Shown here: positions 40,001 through 51,710 of the stretch, piece after piece
How positions within the stretch are numbered: the first letter of the stretch is position 1
Layout of the letters: every line of letters begins with the position of its first letter
NCBI GenBank assembly: GCA_020746105.1
Contig: CM036618.1
Span: 45,786,014 to 45,850,013, forward strand
Reading direction: 5' to 3'
Source: Trogon surrucura
Lineage: Eukaryota > Chordata > Aves > Trogoniformes > Trogonidae
Length of the DNA: 64,000 bases
Translations under genes and position numbers: made by a program
Notes under the pieces: model-generated
Seen by the model: the letters and a program-made list of their open reading frames with translations, nothing else
Databases searched by the model: none
What the model was told of the DNA's origin: nothing

Positions 40001-40460
40001 TATAGTACTTCACTTAATTGTTTAACGGTTTTAATGCTTTTTATCCATGTAGCACACTTCATTTAAGACTGTAAAGACTCCTTACCAATTTAAAGTTTGA
40101 CAGTTTCTGAACCTGGGTCAATATCACCAGAGCCGTGAGATATGATTTTAACAAATTTTACTCACATGGATTTTTGAAGTAGCTATAAATATTTACATCT
40201 TTGATTTACATTCAGAGAATAGTTTCAACCAAATCTAAGCTAAGGGAAGAGTAAGAACACTGCACATTGTTGTCTTCAAAATGAAATATCCCAGAAAAAC
40301 AAAAACTAATTTTCTTTTAATGTGTAAACTTCTTGCTTTTTAATTTTGACTTCAAAATTTGTAAAATAAAAATGAAATATATTTTAAAAGGAGATGCTAA
40401 GTATTAGACAGATATATTACATTTTGTTTTGGATAATATTTTTTAAAATTGTCTCACACT
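37026..40460. other. Unique AT-rich non-coding DNA
   Basis: No gene or recognised repeat. Confidence 0.5.
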
Positions 40461-40672
40461 CACAGAATGGTTGAGGTTGGAAGGAAATTCTGGAAGTCAT
40501 CTGGTCCAGCCCGATGGTCAAGCAGGACCACCTAGAGGCAATTGTCCAGGACCACATCCAGACAGCTTTTGAATATCTCCTAGGATGGAGACTCCACAGT
40601 CTCTCTGGTTGACCTGTGCCAGGGCTGGGTCACCTCCACAGTGAAACGTGCTTCCTGATGTTCAGGATGTTC
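40461..40672 (-). mobile_element. CR1 LINE 3' end, antisense
   Basis: The fragment starts CACAGAATGGTTGAGGTTGG and continues with GGAAGTCATCTGGTCCAGCC and a block around 40590 with GACTCCACAGTCTCTCTGG. This is the reverse complement of about 210 bp of CR1 3' end. It lies just outside the Tc1 element. Confidence 0.88.
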
Positions 40673-40868
40673 CAGTGTGAATGGAGAGGCTGGCCCCAGG
40701 AATATAGAAAGGATGACTGTAGGCACGTAGAAAGTAACTCCTGAACCAAGAAGCCTAAACAGTTCTCCTTGGCATTGCTTTTCCTATGCTGAAATCTTCA
40801 TGGAGATTCTCAAATGGTTTCAGCATCACCTGAGAAAGCCCTTTTGCAGTCAGGATCAAAACTTTGTA

Positions 40869-41077
40869 GAGTTGCAAGAAAAAGTATGTGAACCTTTTGG
40901 AATTTCATAGTGTTCTGCATTAATTTATCACAAAATGTAATCTAACTGTCATCTAAGTCAAGAGTGATGAAAAATATAATGTGCCTAAAATAATAACACA
41001 AAAACAATTCTGATCCTCCATGTCTTTATTGAACACACTCATTCAACATTCAAAATGCTAGGGGAAAAATAAGTGAA
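40869..41077. repeat. Left terminal inverted repeat of Tc1 element
   Basis: About 209 bp pair with 43447-43651 on the opposite strand with roughly 90% identity by eye. Shared blocks include AATATAATGTGCCTAAAATA and TGTCTTTATTGAACACACTC. Direct-repeat motifs lie at about 40871-40894 and 41061-41077 and are presumed transposase-binding sites. Confidence 0.9.
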
Positions 41078-41236
41078 ACATTGAGTTGACTTCAAAAAAG
41101 CTAACTAGAGTCAGGTTAACCTGGAGTCTTGTTAAGAAAATGAGTTTGGAGGTGTGGACTGGAGCTATGTTGACTGATAAAAACCACTCAAAACTTTTTG
41201 CGTTTGCTCCACACAAGATGTATGCTTGTGTGAGCC

Positions 41237-43475
41237 ATGCCTCACCAAAAAGAGCTTTCAGACAATCTGCAATCAAGAATTGTTGATTTGCATAAAGCTG
41301 GAAAGGGTTACAAAGTGATTTCAAAGACCTTAGAAATTCACCAGTCTACAGTTAGGCAAACAATCTACAAATGGAGACACTTTGAGATGGTGGCTATTCT
41401 ACCAAGAAGTGGGCACCCAGTCAAAATGACCCCAAGAGCACGACAAAGAGTCATCAATGAGGTAAAGAAACAACCCCAAGTGACAGCCAAAGAGTTGAAG
41501 GCGTCACTGGAACCGGCTAACATCTGTGTTCATGAGCCTACAGCACGTAAAACTGAACAAGCAGGGTGTCTATGGCAGGACATCATGAAGGAAGCTGCTG
41601 CTTACTACAAAGAACATTGTTGCACACCTGAAATTTGTGAAAGAGCACATTGACACTCTACAGTGATTGTATTGGGTTGATGTAGCCAGATTTTGGCGGG
41701 GGGGGGGGAGCTGCAGGGTGGCTTCTGCAAGAAGCTGCTAGAAACTCCCTGAGTTTGATAGAGCCAATGCCAGCCAGCTACAAAGAGGGACCCACTGCTG
41801 GCCAAGGCTGAACCTATCAGTAAGGTGATAACAGAGGAACGCCTCTGTGAAAAATATATTTAAGAACGGGAAAAAGAACTGCGCCATAACAGCTGGCACA
41901 GAGATGGAGGAGTGAGAATCTGTGCAGACACCAAGGTCAGTGAAGAAGGAGGCGGGGGGAGGATGAGCTCCAGGTGCCGGAGCAGAGAGAGTCCCCGGGG
42001 TCGTGGTGAAGACCATGGTGAAGGAAGTTGTCCCCCTGCAGCCCATGGGCGGGGTACAGATGTCCACCGTGAGGATCACCGCGTAGATGTCCACCGTGTA
42101 GAAGACTCCATGCCGTGTGGGTGGATGTCTGAAGGGGGCTGTAGCCCGTGGGAAGCCCGCATCAGAGCAAGTCGCTGCCGGAACCTGTCGCCTGTGGAAG
42201 ATAGGAATGCCCACACTGGAGCAGGTTGGCTGGTGGGACTTTTGTGACGCTGCGAAGGACTCACGCTGGAGCAGTTTCCCCTGAAGGACTGCGCCTCAGA
42301 CTCACGAGGGGTGGGCTGCCCCTCGTGAGCTGTCTCACGTTGGGCAGTTTGTGATGAATTGCCCTTCGTGGGACGACTCACATGGAGAAGAGAGCGTGAA
42401 GCTTGTCTCCCGTGAGAGGGACCCCACGATGGCCCTGGGGAAGAGTGAAGAGTCCTCCCCCGGAATGAAGAAGCCATGGAACCAACGTCGGATGAACTGA
42501 CCGTAACCCCCATTCCCTGTCCCCCTGCGCCGCTCAGGGGGAGGAGGTGGAGAAACGGGGATTGATGTCGAACCTGGGAAGAAGGGAGGGCTGGGGAGAA
42601 GGTGTTCTGATTTTAAGAGCTGTTCACTTTTTCTTGTTTCTCACTACTCCTCTCTGATTTATTCTCTTCATAAATGTAATTAATTTCTCGAAAATCGAGT
42701 CTGTTTTGCCCGGGACGGTAAATGAAAGTGATCTCCCTGTCCTTATCTCAAAACTTGAGTCCTTTGAAATATTTTCTCCCTCTGTCTAGTGGAGAAGGGG
42801 AAGTGAGAGAGCCGCTATGTGGGCACCTGGCTGCTACCCAGGGTCAAACCACGACAAACCACATTGGCAAAATGATGAAACAAAAACTGAACTCTTTGGA
42901 AAAAACGCACAGCACGACATCTGGCTTAAAAAGGGCATTGCATATCATCATGAAAACATCATCCCAGCTGTAATCTATGGTGGAGGAAACATCATGATTT
43001 GGGCCTGCTTTTCTGCATCAGGGCAGTCACTGCAGTCAATGAGGGGAAGATGAATTGCCAAGTGTATCAAAAAAATCTTCAGTATAGTGTGAGGATGTCA
43101 GTATGTCAGCTGAAACTCTGCAGACGTTGGGTGATGTGACAGGACAATGACCCAAAACACCGGAGCAAGTCCTCCACAGAATGGCTTCAGAAAAACAAAA
43201 TCCACCTTTGGGAGTGGCCAAGTCAGAGCCCAGACCTCAACCCAACAGAGATGCTGTGGAATGACTTGAAGAGAGCCATACACCTGAGCCCTCCAAAGAA
43301 TATGACAGAGCTAAAGCAGTTCTGCCAGGAAGAACAGGCTAAAATCCCTCCTGAAGGATGTGCAGCTCTGATCCAGAGCTACAGGGAGTGCCTGGCTGAG
43401 GTTATTGCTGTCAGGGGGGGGGTCAACCAGTTATTGATTCCAAGGATTCACTTACTTTTTCCACCAGCATTTTGA
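41237..43475 (+). pseudogene. Broken Tc1-type DD34E transposase
   Basis: The N-terminal part (41237-41653) starts MPHQKELSDNLQSRIVDLHK and carries the paired-like DNA-binding region: a first helix-turn-helix, a linker with PRSGHPVKMTPRARQRV, and part of a second. The rest of that half decays before the solo LTR at 41668. The catalytic core resumes at 42857 with WQNDETKTELFG, giving the first aspartate. The second aspartate is in QDNDPKHRS near 43142-43168, and the glutamate in NPTEMLW near 43238-43258. Counting from the D of QDN gives 34 intervening residues, the DD34E spacing of Tc1. A frameshift near 43045, an in-frame TGA just before QDND, and loss of some central sequence at the LTR insertion make it non-functional. 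The three catalytic residues are intact, so decay is moderate. Confidence 0.9.
41668..42856 (+). mobile_element. 1.19-kb solo LTR nested in the Tc1 transposase
   Basis: The unit begins TGTATTGGGTTGATG and ends GGTCAAACCACGACA, matching in style the termini of ERVL-type avian LTRs. A TATATTTAAG promoter box lies at 41855-41864, in the same context as in the 15.5-kb copy. The middle is GC-rich with diverged copies of a unit reading roughly 'ACCCACGCTGGAGCAG', for example near 42213-42274. The 3' part has GAGTCTGTTTTGCCC and CTCCCTGTCCTTATCTCAA blocks. No clear AATAAA survives, and I could not find a flanking duplication of 4-6 bp. No viral genes are present; open frames of up to 158 codons inside it are GC-driven artefacts. 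Confidence 0.8.
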
Positions 43476-43651
43476 ATGTTGAATGAGTGTGTTCAATAAA
43501 GACAAGGAGGATCAAAATTGTTTTTGTGTTATTATTTTAGGCACATTATATTTTTCATTACTCTTGACTTAGTTGATGATTAGATCACATTTTATGACAA
43601 TGCAGACTACCATGAAATTCCAAAAGGTCCACATACTATTTCTTGCAACTG
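43447..43651. repeat. Right terminal inverted repeat of Tc1 element
   Basis: Reverse complement of the left repeat over about 205 bp, with inner motif TTCACTTACTTTTTCCACC and outer motif CATACTATTTCTTGCAACTG. It also carries the AATAAA signal. Confidence 0.9.
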
Positions 43652-43755
43652 TATTTCTTTATCAGCATATGTTAGCATCTTCAAAGATTTTCCTCGTTCC
43701 CATTCTGAGAGGAGTATTTCTAATCGGTGTGTCTGAGTGTGCAGATTGTAGCATG

Positions 43756-43786
43756 CACACACACTCGCGCACACACACACACACAC
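43756..43786. repeat. CA/GT microsatellite
   Basis: (CA)n of about 30 bp interrupted by CTCGCG. Confidence 0.95.
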
Positions 43787-43859
43787 GTGCAGAAGCAAAG
43801 AAGCACCTGTGTACACTTTTACTTGCACTTCTTTTGGGGGCTGGAACAGCTTTGTGTGC

Positions 43860-45030
43860 CCTCTCTATGTGTGATTAAATATTAATTAGGCTTCTAATAT
43901 AAGCAAGTGAGTTCACAGGCCCGAGTGCAACATAAATAATGCATGAGGTACCCGAAGGCTCAGCCCGAGAAGCTGATTGGCCACCTTGGATTTGTATAAT
44001 TATGAAGTTTCATTATTAACAGTGGAAGCAGTGGAGAGATTTGCCTAGCTTGAGGGACTTTGAAAGCATAAGCTGTCTCATTAGGGAAAAAGGGAATAAG
44101 GCATAATATGCAAACTTGTTAGTAAAAAAAAAAAGGGGGGGAGGAATAAAAATTAAGCATAGCCCTTTAACAGGAGTATTTTCTATGTACATATAAACAT
44201 TTCTAAATAAAAAGAGTGAAATTGGAATAGGTAAGATCTATACTACAGCTATTTAGCAGTTTTGTTTGCAAGAGGTCGTGCTTAAAAGCTTTTGTTCTCG
44301 GTGTAAAACAATCTTTAATATTTTACAGAAAAATCCACAGGTAGCTTAAAGGGTTCTGCAAAGTGAGAGGTACAGAGGTCAAAGAGACTGAACACAGTCC
44401 AGGGTTCTTGCTAGAATGTGTGTTGTGCATGCAATTAAATCTCAAGGTCAAACAATTTACAGACAATTACTTTTCTAACATCTCCAGAAATGCCTGCTTG
44501 CACGTCTTTAATTTTAAATGATACTGATATTCCAATTCTCCCCAAAGGTTAATGCTGACTAAATCCAGCTGTGACCTGACACGATGCGACAGCACAGTGC
44601 CTAATTATCCTCTGGATAGTCATTTACTTTAAACCATTAAAGAAATAGGCTGAGAGGAAGATTTAGGACCCAGAAAAAATGTTAGCCTGACTTCTTTCTT
44701 CTTGAGGATGGGATGGGCTGAAAAATAAAAATAAAATCTTGCTAAATGTTAGCCATTTGCTTTGATGGCAGAAAATTGTTCATCCCACTCTGTTTTTTTT
44801 ACAGGTTAAATTGCTAACTAGTTCATTTTATCCATTGCCTACGGCTGGCGCTAAATGTCAGTGACAAATTTTGTACTTGTCTTGAAGAATGAATTAAGTT
44901 ATGCACAAAAGCTATAGTGCTCTTTTTAAGATGAGTGAATTGCAGAGGGAAAAAAAAAAGTTGCTCGTTTGAAAAAGGATTATTTCGATTAAAGGCCTTT
45001 TCTATTGTAGTGGAAGACAGGTAGTGGTTT
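43860..45030. other. Non-coding DNA, candidate conserved regulatory region
   Basis: No repeat or open frame of note. The sequence is rich in varied TAAT/ATTA-type cores, for example AATATTAATTAGGC and TATAATTATGAAG, and octamer-like words such as ATGCAAAC. It lacks the mobile-element fragments common nearby. That texture is typical of developmental enhancers, but it is only an impression; no conservation data are available. Confidence 0.25.
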
Positions 45031-46649
45031 AAGATAATTCCGACAGTTACCTCCCACAGAGGCTGCAGTCCTCTACTAGAAATTTCTTTAAGAGCACTTG
45101 TGTCAGATTATATACTATGATTATTATCATAAGACCATTTGTGACAGTAAAGGAGGGGAACAATTACAGAAAATGGCAACTATTATTCATTAACCAGGGT
45201 AAAACTGGTCTTTCTTCAGTGAGGTCAGCATTCCATCACCGTCACACAAACCCTTCTATGGTTTGTAGGAATGGCAATTAAAAACCCCCAAAGTATTCTC
45301 TGCCAAATGGTGGTAAGAAGGAACAGTTCATTCAGCAATTTATATTGAGACGACCTGGCACAGACTCCACAATCCATCTGGTTTTCAGTTGTCTGGCTCT
45401 GGTAGCACCCCATCATCTCCGAGTGAATAAAGTGTGTAAGAATGATTGCTACCATCATAGTGTTTGAAACTCTAAACTGGTTCACTATCCATGGGCTAAG
45501 CCTAAGGGAGCTCCGCACGTTCATATTTTATTTGATTTTATTTTCATGTGCACTATATCTGCTTATTGAAAATCTAAGGAGAGCTTAAAGTTAAGACTAG
45601 ACTTTACAGCTGCATCTGTTACAGTGGGGCTTCATTAAAAAGTCAACATCTCTTGCCCCACTGAGGTGGCATAACTGATGCTCCGTTGTACATATGGTGC
45701 CTAATTTGCTCTAGATATAATTACTACTACAGGACAATTATTATTTTTACTTTATTTTTTTGGATTATGGAAGTGCCTGGGATTTCCAGCTGTAAGCAGA
45801 GTACCATTGTGCTGTGCGCTGCACAAAACCACAGATTTGAAAGAAATGTTGTTTTTAGTGGCACCCACAGGTTTTGGCAGATACTTTTCTCCTCTCGCTG
45901 TGTGCATAAATATTTTCACTGATACCAGCTGTAGAAAGTGATATGGTAAATGCTAATCTCAGTACAGTCATAGCAGTCACAAATGGAAGTTAGATCTATA
46001 ATTTCAAGTTGAAAGCTGAAATGAAAAATCTACTGATTATGCACTATTGCCCTAAGCTACTCAAAGATTCCCTCTTTCTTTCGCTCTACACTCTCCTACT
46101 CAGGCAATGGGATAAGGTTTCCTCCCCAGGAGAAAGAAAAACACAGATTATCAGTTTTCTGGTGATAACACTGCAACTCCTGAAGACAGCCTACCTCTAA
46201 AAAGTAATACAGGCTGGGATACATCTCACCTAACTTTGGACATATAAAGTGTAGATATCTCAGCTTGAGCTAGTTGGTTTTGCCCTTGTTCTAGTGAGAG
46301 GAGAAAAGTGGGTATGGCTGGATGCATTCCATGTAATTTCAGTCTTCTGTTCAGGATGAGTTGAATTGTCTCCTGAAGGTGCTTGGTTCTTTCGTTAACT
46401 TTAAAAAGAACCTGAAGTTGGTTGCAGTTACGGATTCCCAGATTCGGGCATGTGCATCACACTAATGATAATTTTCCTTTTCCTTAACTGTTCATCTCTG
46501 GCCTGCCTGCTCACACTTGAAGAATTCATTTCTGCTCCCTGTGCACAAAAAAAAAAAGTGTCCTTCAAAGATTTTATGAAGTGTATTTTAAGCTGCTTCT
46601 CTGAGATATTTTTTCCATTTGTAAATACCCACACTTTTGACCTCCCTGT
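45031..46649. other. Unique non-coding DNA
   Basis: No gene or recognised repeat. Confidence 0.5.
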
Positions 46650-46850
46650 GATAAGCTAGTTGGAGCACCTTCAGCCCCATATTTTTGGATTTTTTTATAT
46701 AACCTTGCATTACTTATGTAGCTCTCTTCTAAGTTTTCTACTTCACACATTCTTCACAGTGTAAATAAGTGTTATAAGTGTGGTCTCACCAAAATTTTGC
46801 ATAGGGAGAGATTCTTTCTTGCTTCTGTTTTGTGGTATATGAGAATTTTG
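46650..46850 (-). mobile_element. Possible ancient CR1-type fragment
   Basis: The plus-strand stretch TGTGGTCTCACCAAAATTTT with its flanks resembles the 'ggtctcaccagtgccaaata' block of the old amniote CR1 lineage in antisense orientation. It is very diverged, and boundaries are approximate. Confidence 0.3.
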
Positions 46851-48335
46851 TTAACCGTTACTGTGACAACAATGCATTGAGAAATTATGAGATAGATATT
46901 TATAATTTCTAGATAGATATTTTATGATTTGTAATACTGCTTTTCAAAGAAAAATATTTTGGTTTTTGCTCTCAGTTACCTATATCCTGGCGTTAGACAA
47001 TATAAATAACTATATTACTGTACATCTGCCTGACTGTGACCATTCAAATGGATGGTCCTTTACTGCAGTTGTGCTCAGCTCACTGCTTATCATTCCCTCT
47101 GTGTTCTGATAACTCAGCTTCCTAAAAATGATTGTTGTTAAAAATATTGTGACATTTGACCGGCAACTATTCTTATTTTGGCATCTACTAAAACCAGCAT
47201 CGCACGTTGGTAATTTGATATATTCGGTGATTTGAAATATCACTGCATTTTGGAACCTGTCAGTGAGTCAGGTTTACTACATTTTAGTTACTCCGAGTGA
47301 GCAAAAGTGGCTTACACAAATTTAAGCGTTTCACCTGAGGTGTGCAGACAGGCATTGGAGAGAGAGGCATCTTCAGAGGGCAGTACATCTTACAGACTCG
47401 GATGGAAAAGCAGATCACAATTTAAGTAAAGCAAACAAATAACAAAAAGAAAAAAAAAGCAAAACCAAACCAAAAATGTATTTACACATGTAACTCCTCT
47501 AGAAGAGGAGGAGAAAGCAGCTCATTGGTAACAGATCATGTTCTTATTCCCCAGACAGTGTACAAACCGTAGAATGGACACTTCAAACACTTGCAAGTTG
47601 CTCTTCACTGCCTGCTCAGTAGGTCTTAGAAACTTATCTCACACTAAATATTAACTTTTAGATGGATAAAATTGCATGGGATGAATATCAATCCATGCTT
47701 GTTCTTTGGAAATGTGTTTTTGCATTTCTTGTTTTATTTATTTGAGAACTAGGAGAATGTTATTTAGAAACTGGAATGGTCAAATATGTTAAATATTACA
47801 TTCATTTCTGCAGAGTAACAGAAACATTTCAGTTTCATATTTATTCTTAGAACAAAATTCCAGAAACTGCATCTTTTCCTTATAGCCTTTTTTCATGTCT
47901 TAATTACTGGATGGTCCCCTGGTAAATTCTATCTTTTACTAAAAGTTGTAATTATGTTCAGCTGAAACCTCCAGCTTGGACTATAAAACTTTCTGCTGAA
48001 CCTTATTATAATTCCCAGGACAAATCTGTACTGAATCATTGTTTTTGATGCGGAGGCCCTGCCTCTTTGAGAGCACCTCCTGAAGTGGAAAAAGACAGAC
48101 TCATCAAGAAAATATCAGTGTTACAGCTCTAGGTTTGAGATCTGTCTTTCCAGTAATATTACTTCTTAGAATAAAGAAGAATTTGTGAAACACTGAGTGA
48201 GAATACGCTTAGGTAGCTAAGAACTGGCTTAAAATATTTGAAATATTTCCAATGGATAGGTTTCAGTTAAATTTTGTAAATGCTAGAGAAACACATGTAT
48301 ATGTTTAGTACTAAGAACTACAAAGCAGATATCTG
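46851..48335. other. Unique non-coding DNA
   Basis: No gene or recognised repeat. Confidence 0.5.
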
Positions 48336-48389
48336 TTTGGTTTGGTTTGGTTTGGTTCGGTTTGTTTTCATTTGGTTTGGTTTAGTTTG
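48336..48389. repeat. TTTGG pentanucleotide microsatellite
   Basis: Repeated TTTGG units with a few interruptions (TTCGG, TTTGTTTTCA, TTTAG) over about 54 bp. Confidence 0.93.
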
Positions 48390-48925
48390 TTTTTACAGCT
48401 AATCGCATAAACTAATGCAGAAGTTTGGCTTTCACTAATTCTGTTTAGTAATTTATTCTGTGAACCTTTGGATTGAAATCAGTAGGAACTTTTGTGCAAT
48501 AAATTAGTACTTTCTCTAAAGATGGGTAAGAAAATATGCTCCTCACAAACAATACCAAGAAACAAACAAAACGCAAATCTATATATCCCATTTAAAATTT
48601 AAGAATATGCAGTTCAAGAATTTGGAGAGGAGTGGAGAATGGGAGTGAAATAGTATAATTCAAATAATCAAAACTAAACCTGTTGTTATCATTATGTAGC
48701 AAGGTGTAACTATTTGTAGTGGGAATAAGAAGGGATATTAAAAATAACACACATGTTCCTGCCATAGGTTATATTGTTTAGAGCATATTGGTGATCTGAG
48801 ATTCCCATTTTTCATAATGAACTCATCCCAATGTAGCTGTTTAATTTCTTTCCTGCAGCGCTACCCTTCACCTGTTGAATCAGTGTAAGTGCCTGGTAAC
48901 TTCCTTCCTCTTTTTCTGTTTCCTC
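48390..48925. other. Unique non-coding DNA with a splice-like signal
   Basis: Mostly unremarkable. At 48841-48890 a pyrimidine tract ending TCCTGCAG, then 26 nt and GTAAGT, resemble a micro-exon, but the downstream gap to the next acceptor-like site (45 nt) is too short for a normal intron. Confidence 0.35.
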
Positions 48926-48929
48926 TCAG

Positions 48930-49218
48930 TAATGAATGCATGGTGTATCCAGGCAAGAAAGAAATGCAGGAAGCAAAAATATCCTGTTGGTTGCAGAAGA
49001 GGCTGGAGGCTCAGCTGCAGCCGCCTGCTCCTGAGGACACCCTTAACACCACAGGGCAGAGTCCACTGGGTGACCAGCAGACACTGGCCTCCCTCAGCTG
49101 GACGTGCCCAAGAGGAGCGCTTGTGGCAACATCCCACTTGTTTAAAAATGGTCACAGAGAAGAGCAAGGATGTCGTGCTGTGGGTCTCTGAAAGGAGGCA
49201 GTCCACCCGCTGCTGGCA
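48930..49218 (+). other. Doubtful exon-like GC-rich island
   Basis: A locally GC-rich 289-nt segment is preceded by a good acceptor (TGTTTCCTCTCAG) and followed by GTAAGG. One plus-strand frame stays open from within the upstream flank to a TAA at the donor, but another plus frame and the minus strand are open as well, so openness alone means little. No domain is recognisable. It may be a non-coding exon, a decayed coding exon or chance. Confidence 0.2.
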
Positions 49219-49225
49219 GTAAGGT

Positions 49226-51710
49226 ACTAGAAATCATACGATGCACAACTATGTGCAGAGTAAAAGCCAATCAGGGAGGTTGTTAAATTAATAGTAATAC
49301 AAAAAAGATAGTAAAAACCTTGAACTCTAGTCCCTCCCCATTCACAGATTTGTGAAATCTACATTTTGCAAATGAAGATTTGAGTTCAAAATGCTGCATT
49401 TTGAGTTGGAGCTAATAAAATCTTTTTGATGTTTTACTTAAGAAAACATTTCTATGCATGACATGAATTCCCCTTGTAGGATTTTTAAAGTGCCATATTG
49501 GTTGGATAATGAAGCAAACATTATGTTCTGAGTTCGTTGGCTTTTTTTTTTTGGTTTGTGGTTTTTTTTTCCCCTGAAATATTCCATTCTTGACTGAAAA
49601 TCCCTACTGACTGAAATTTATCACTTGATCCTGTTGCCAAAAAGCTGGCCTAGTCTCATTTTCCTCTTTCCTCTTTTCTTACATATACTTATCTTGGTCT
49701 TTCTTAAAGAAGTGGTATCAGTCACTTTCAACTTTTTTTTCTGGATAATAATAATTAGTTTTACACTTTCAGAATATCTCTCCTGAGTCTTCTTTATCAG
49801 CCCATTTTCCCTCAGGAGACCTCAGAGTCCATGTGGATAAATTGAATCTTCCCTTGCCTGGGTCCTCTAAGGAAACTTAACCCTTAGTGTCTCCTTAATC
49901 CCCGGTTACCCCCAGTTTCAAAATAACACAACTAAACCTATAGTAATCTTAAACCTAAACCTTTATTGTTGTTCCAGTGACATAAGGATCCATGATTCTG
50001 GGCAGGTTCTTTCACAATGAGAGATAATTCTGTTTTATTTCTAGTAGAAATTAAATTTTCATTCCTTATTTTTTTTTAAAGTGTTACATAGATTTGCATC
50101 TCTCGAATGTACACCAGTGAAAAAATAACACGCAATGTATTTTGAAGTTGTTGGGTAACTCTAACCTGAAGGATGATGAAAAGGGAGCCATCGTTGCTCA
50201 CTAGGTTTTTTCCCTCGTTATTTCAAATTCACTACAGCTAGGAAAGAACGCATTTGGATGTGTTTGGCAGAGATTCCTAAGGGTAGCAGAAGCAGTATAC
50301 AAGCAAGAACAAAGTCAGATTAGTTTAATTTTGCTTTTTTAAATACTGTCTTGGCATGTGAAATGTTCTGAAGCTAAGGGCATTGCATAAATAGAAGCTG
50401 TATTATGCTATGGTGTTTATCAAATGCTCCTCATCTACTGCACCACCCCCATAAATCCACCAAAGCTTTTATTATTCAGGGGTGGGAAGGTAGGCAGAAT
50501 GGAGTGAAAGCTACAGAATGATTTAAAACTGTGGGAGCTTAATCAATAAGACTGTTGCAGAGAACTCCCAGGAAAGAGTGTTGTTTTCCATCCAGATGAT
50601 AATGAGGCAGACTAGCAGCAACCTCTGGAGGAGGAATGCTGGAGCAGTGAATCCGTAGTACAGCTTTGCTAGTTGCTAATTAATAGTTTGAAGCCAAGGG
50701 GACACCTTCTTGCCCCTCTGCTGCTTGTAACTTCTTTCTGGTTGGTCCCACACTCCTCTTTCACTGTTGGAAAGCACAGACAGCAGAGCTAAAAATCCAA
50801 GTTTGCCTTTCTTCTCCTTCCTTTGTTCTTGTCTTTGTTAGTACTTTATGTTACTGTATAACACTTAATCTTTCCCTATGTTGCAAAAATAGTATACCTG
50901 TGTAATCCATTATTCCCTGTGCCTTGCATCCCAATATCAGACAGCTGAACTTATTTTGGTGTTTGACATCTGTGATCTGACTGGAGAACATCAGCAAAAA
51001 CCAAGATTGATAGCAGTTAAACATGACTGATATTTGTGATGTTCAAATTTAAGTATTTTGAGTGGTGTTAGCTGGAAGAGGTCAAGAATGCATGTTTCAT
51101 GATAGTTCAGTATTGATTTTTTTCACCTTTATCTGGAGTCCAAACCAGAACAGGGATCCACTTTAACACAACTAAAACTCTGGTGCCATTATATCCGTAT
51201 CTTCGTGATACGTATTCTCATAGTCCTTTGGTTCTTCCAACCTTCAGTGTGCCAGTGTACGGAAGTAGTATTGTACAGAAGAAGTATAGTAATATAGAGA
51301 AAGCACGTATTGCTTCCATTACCAGAGAAAAATTTGGGCAATGGGAAATTAAATAGTGAGGTCAACGCTGACCATAAAGCAGATGGCCACAAAGCAATGT
51401 TGGGCACTGCGGTCGCATAGTGTACTGAGTGCAGGTTTTCAAAGCACATTTTATGGGAACATCTAAAGGCATGTTATAGGTAAGAATGAATTCATGCATT
51501 GTTTTGCTAAGGCATAGGTAAAACCTGCTACATTCACTAAGAAATACAAGCTGACTTTTGCATTAACATGGTGAAAATGAGTGACAGTTAGCAGCAATCT
51601 TTCCAGGTTTCCAGTTCAGTACTATGACTACTGCATCATCTCACTTCCATAAGATAACTGACTTCACGATTCTTTAAAAATTTTCCTAAAATCGTTTCCT
51701 AAACCACAAG
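49226..51710. other. Unique non-coding DNA
   Basis: No gene or recognised repeat. The part around 50500-50720 is less AT-biased and could be conserved non-coding DNA, without proof. Confidence 0.45.

Larger units (their letters stand above)
40869..43651 (+). mobile_element. Tc1-like DNA transposon containing a nested solo LTR
   Basis: A cut-and-paste element of the Tc1/mariner superfamily. The ends are GAGTTGCAAGAAAAAGTATG on the left and the near-complement TATTTCTTGCAACTG on the right, each flanked by TA (40867-40868 and 43652-43653), the standard target site. Without the 1189-bp LTR it is about 1.6 kb, a normal size for the group. Long inverted repeats contain an outer and an inner direct-repeat motif (GTATGTGAACC and GGAAAAATAAGTGAA), the IR/DR arrangement seen in Sleeping Beauty-type Tc1 elements. 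An AATAAA at 43495-43500 follows the transposase. Birds carry few DNA transposons, so the element is notable. Transposase damage shows it is dead. Confidence 0.93.

Noticed and set aside
41738-42513. Open frames of 111-158 codons
   Set aside because: They are within the GC-rich solo LTR and overlap on both strands without retroviral gag, pol or env motifs.
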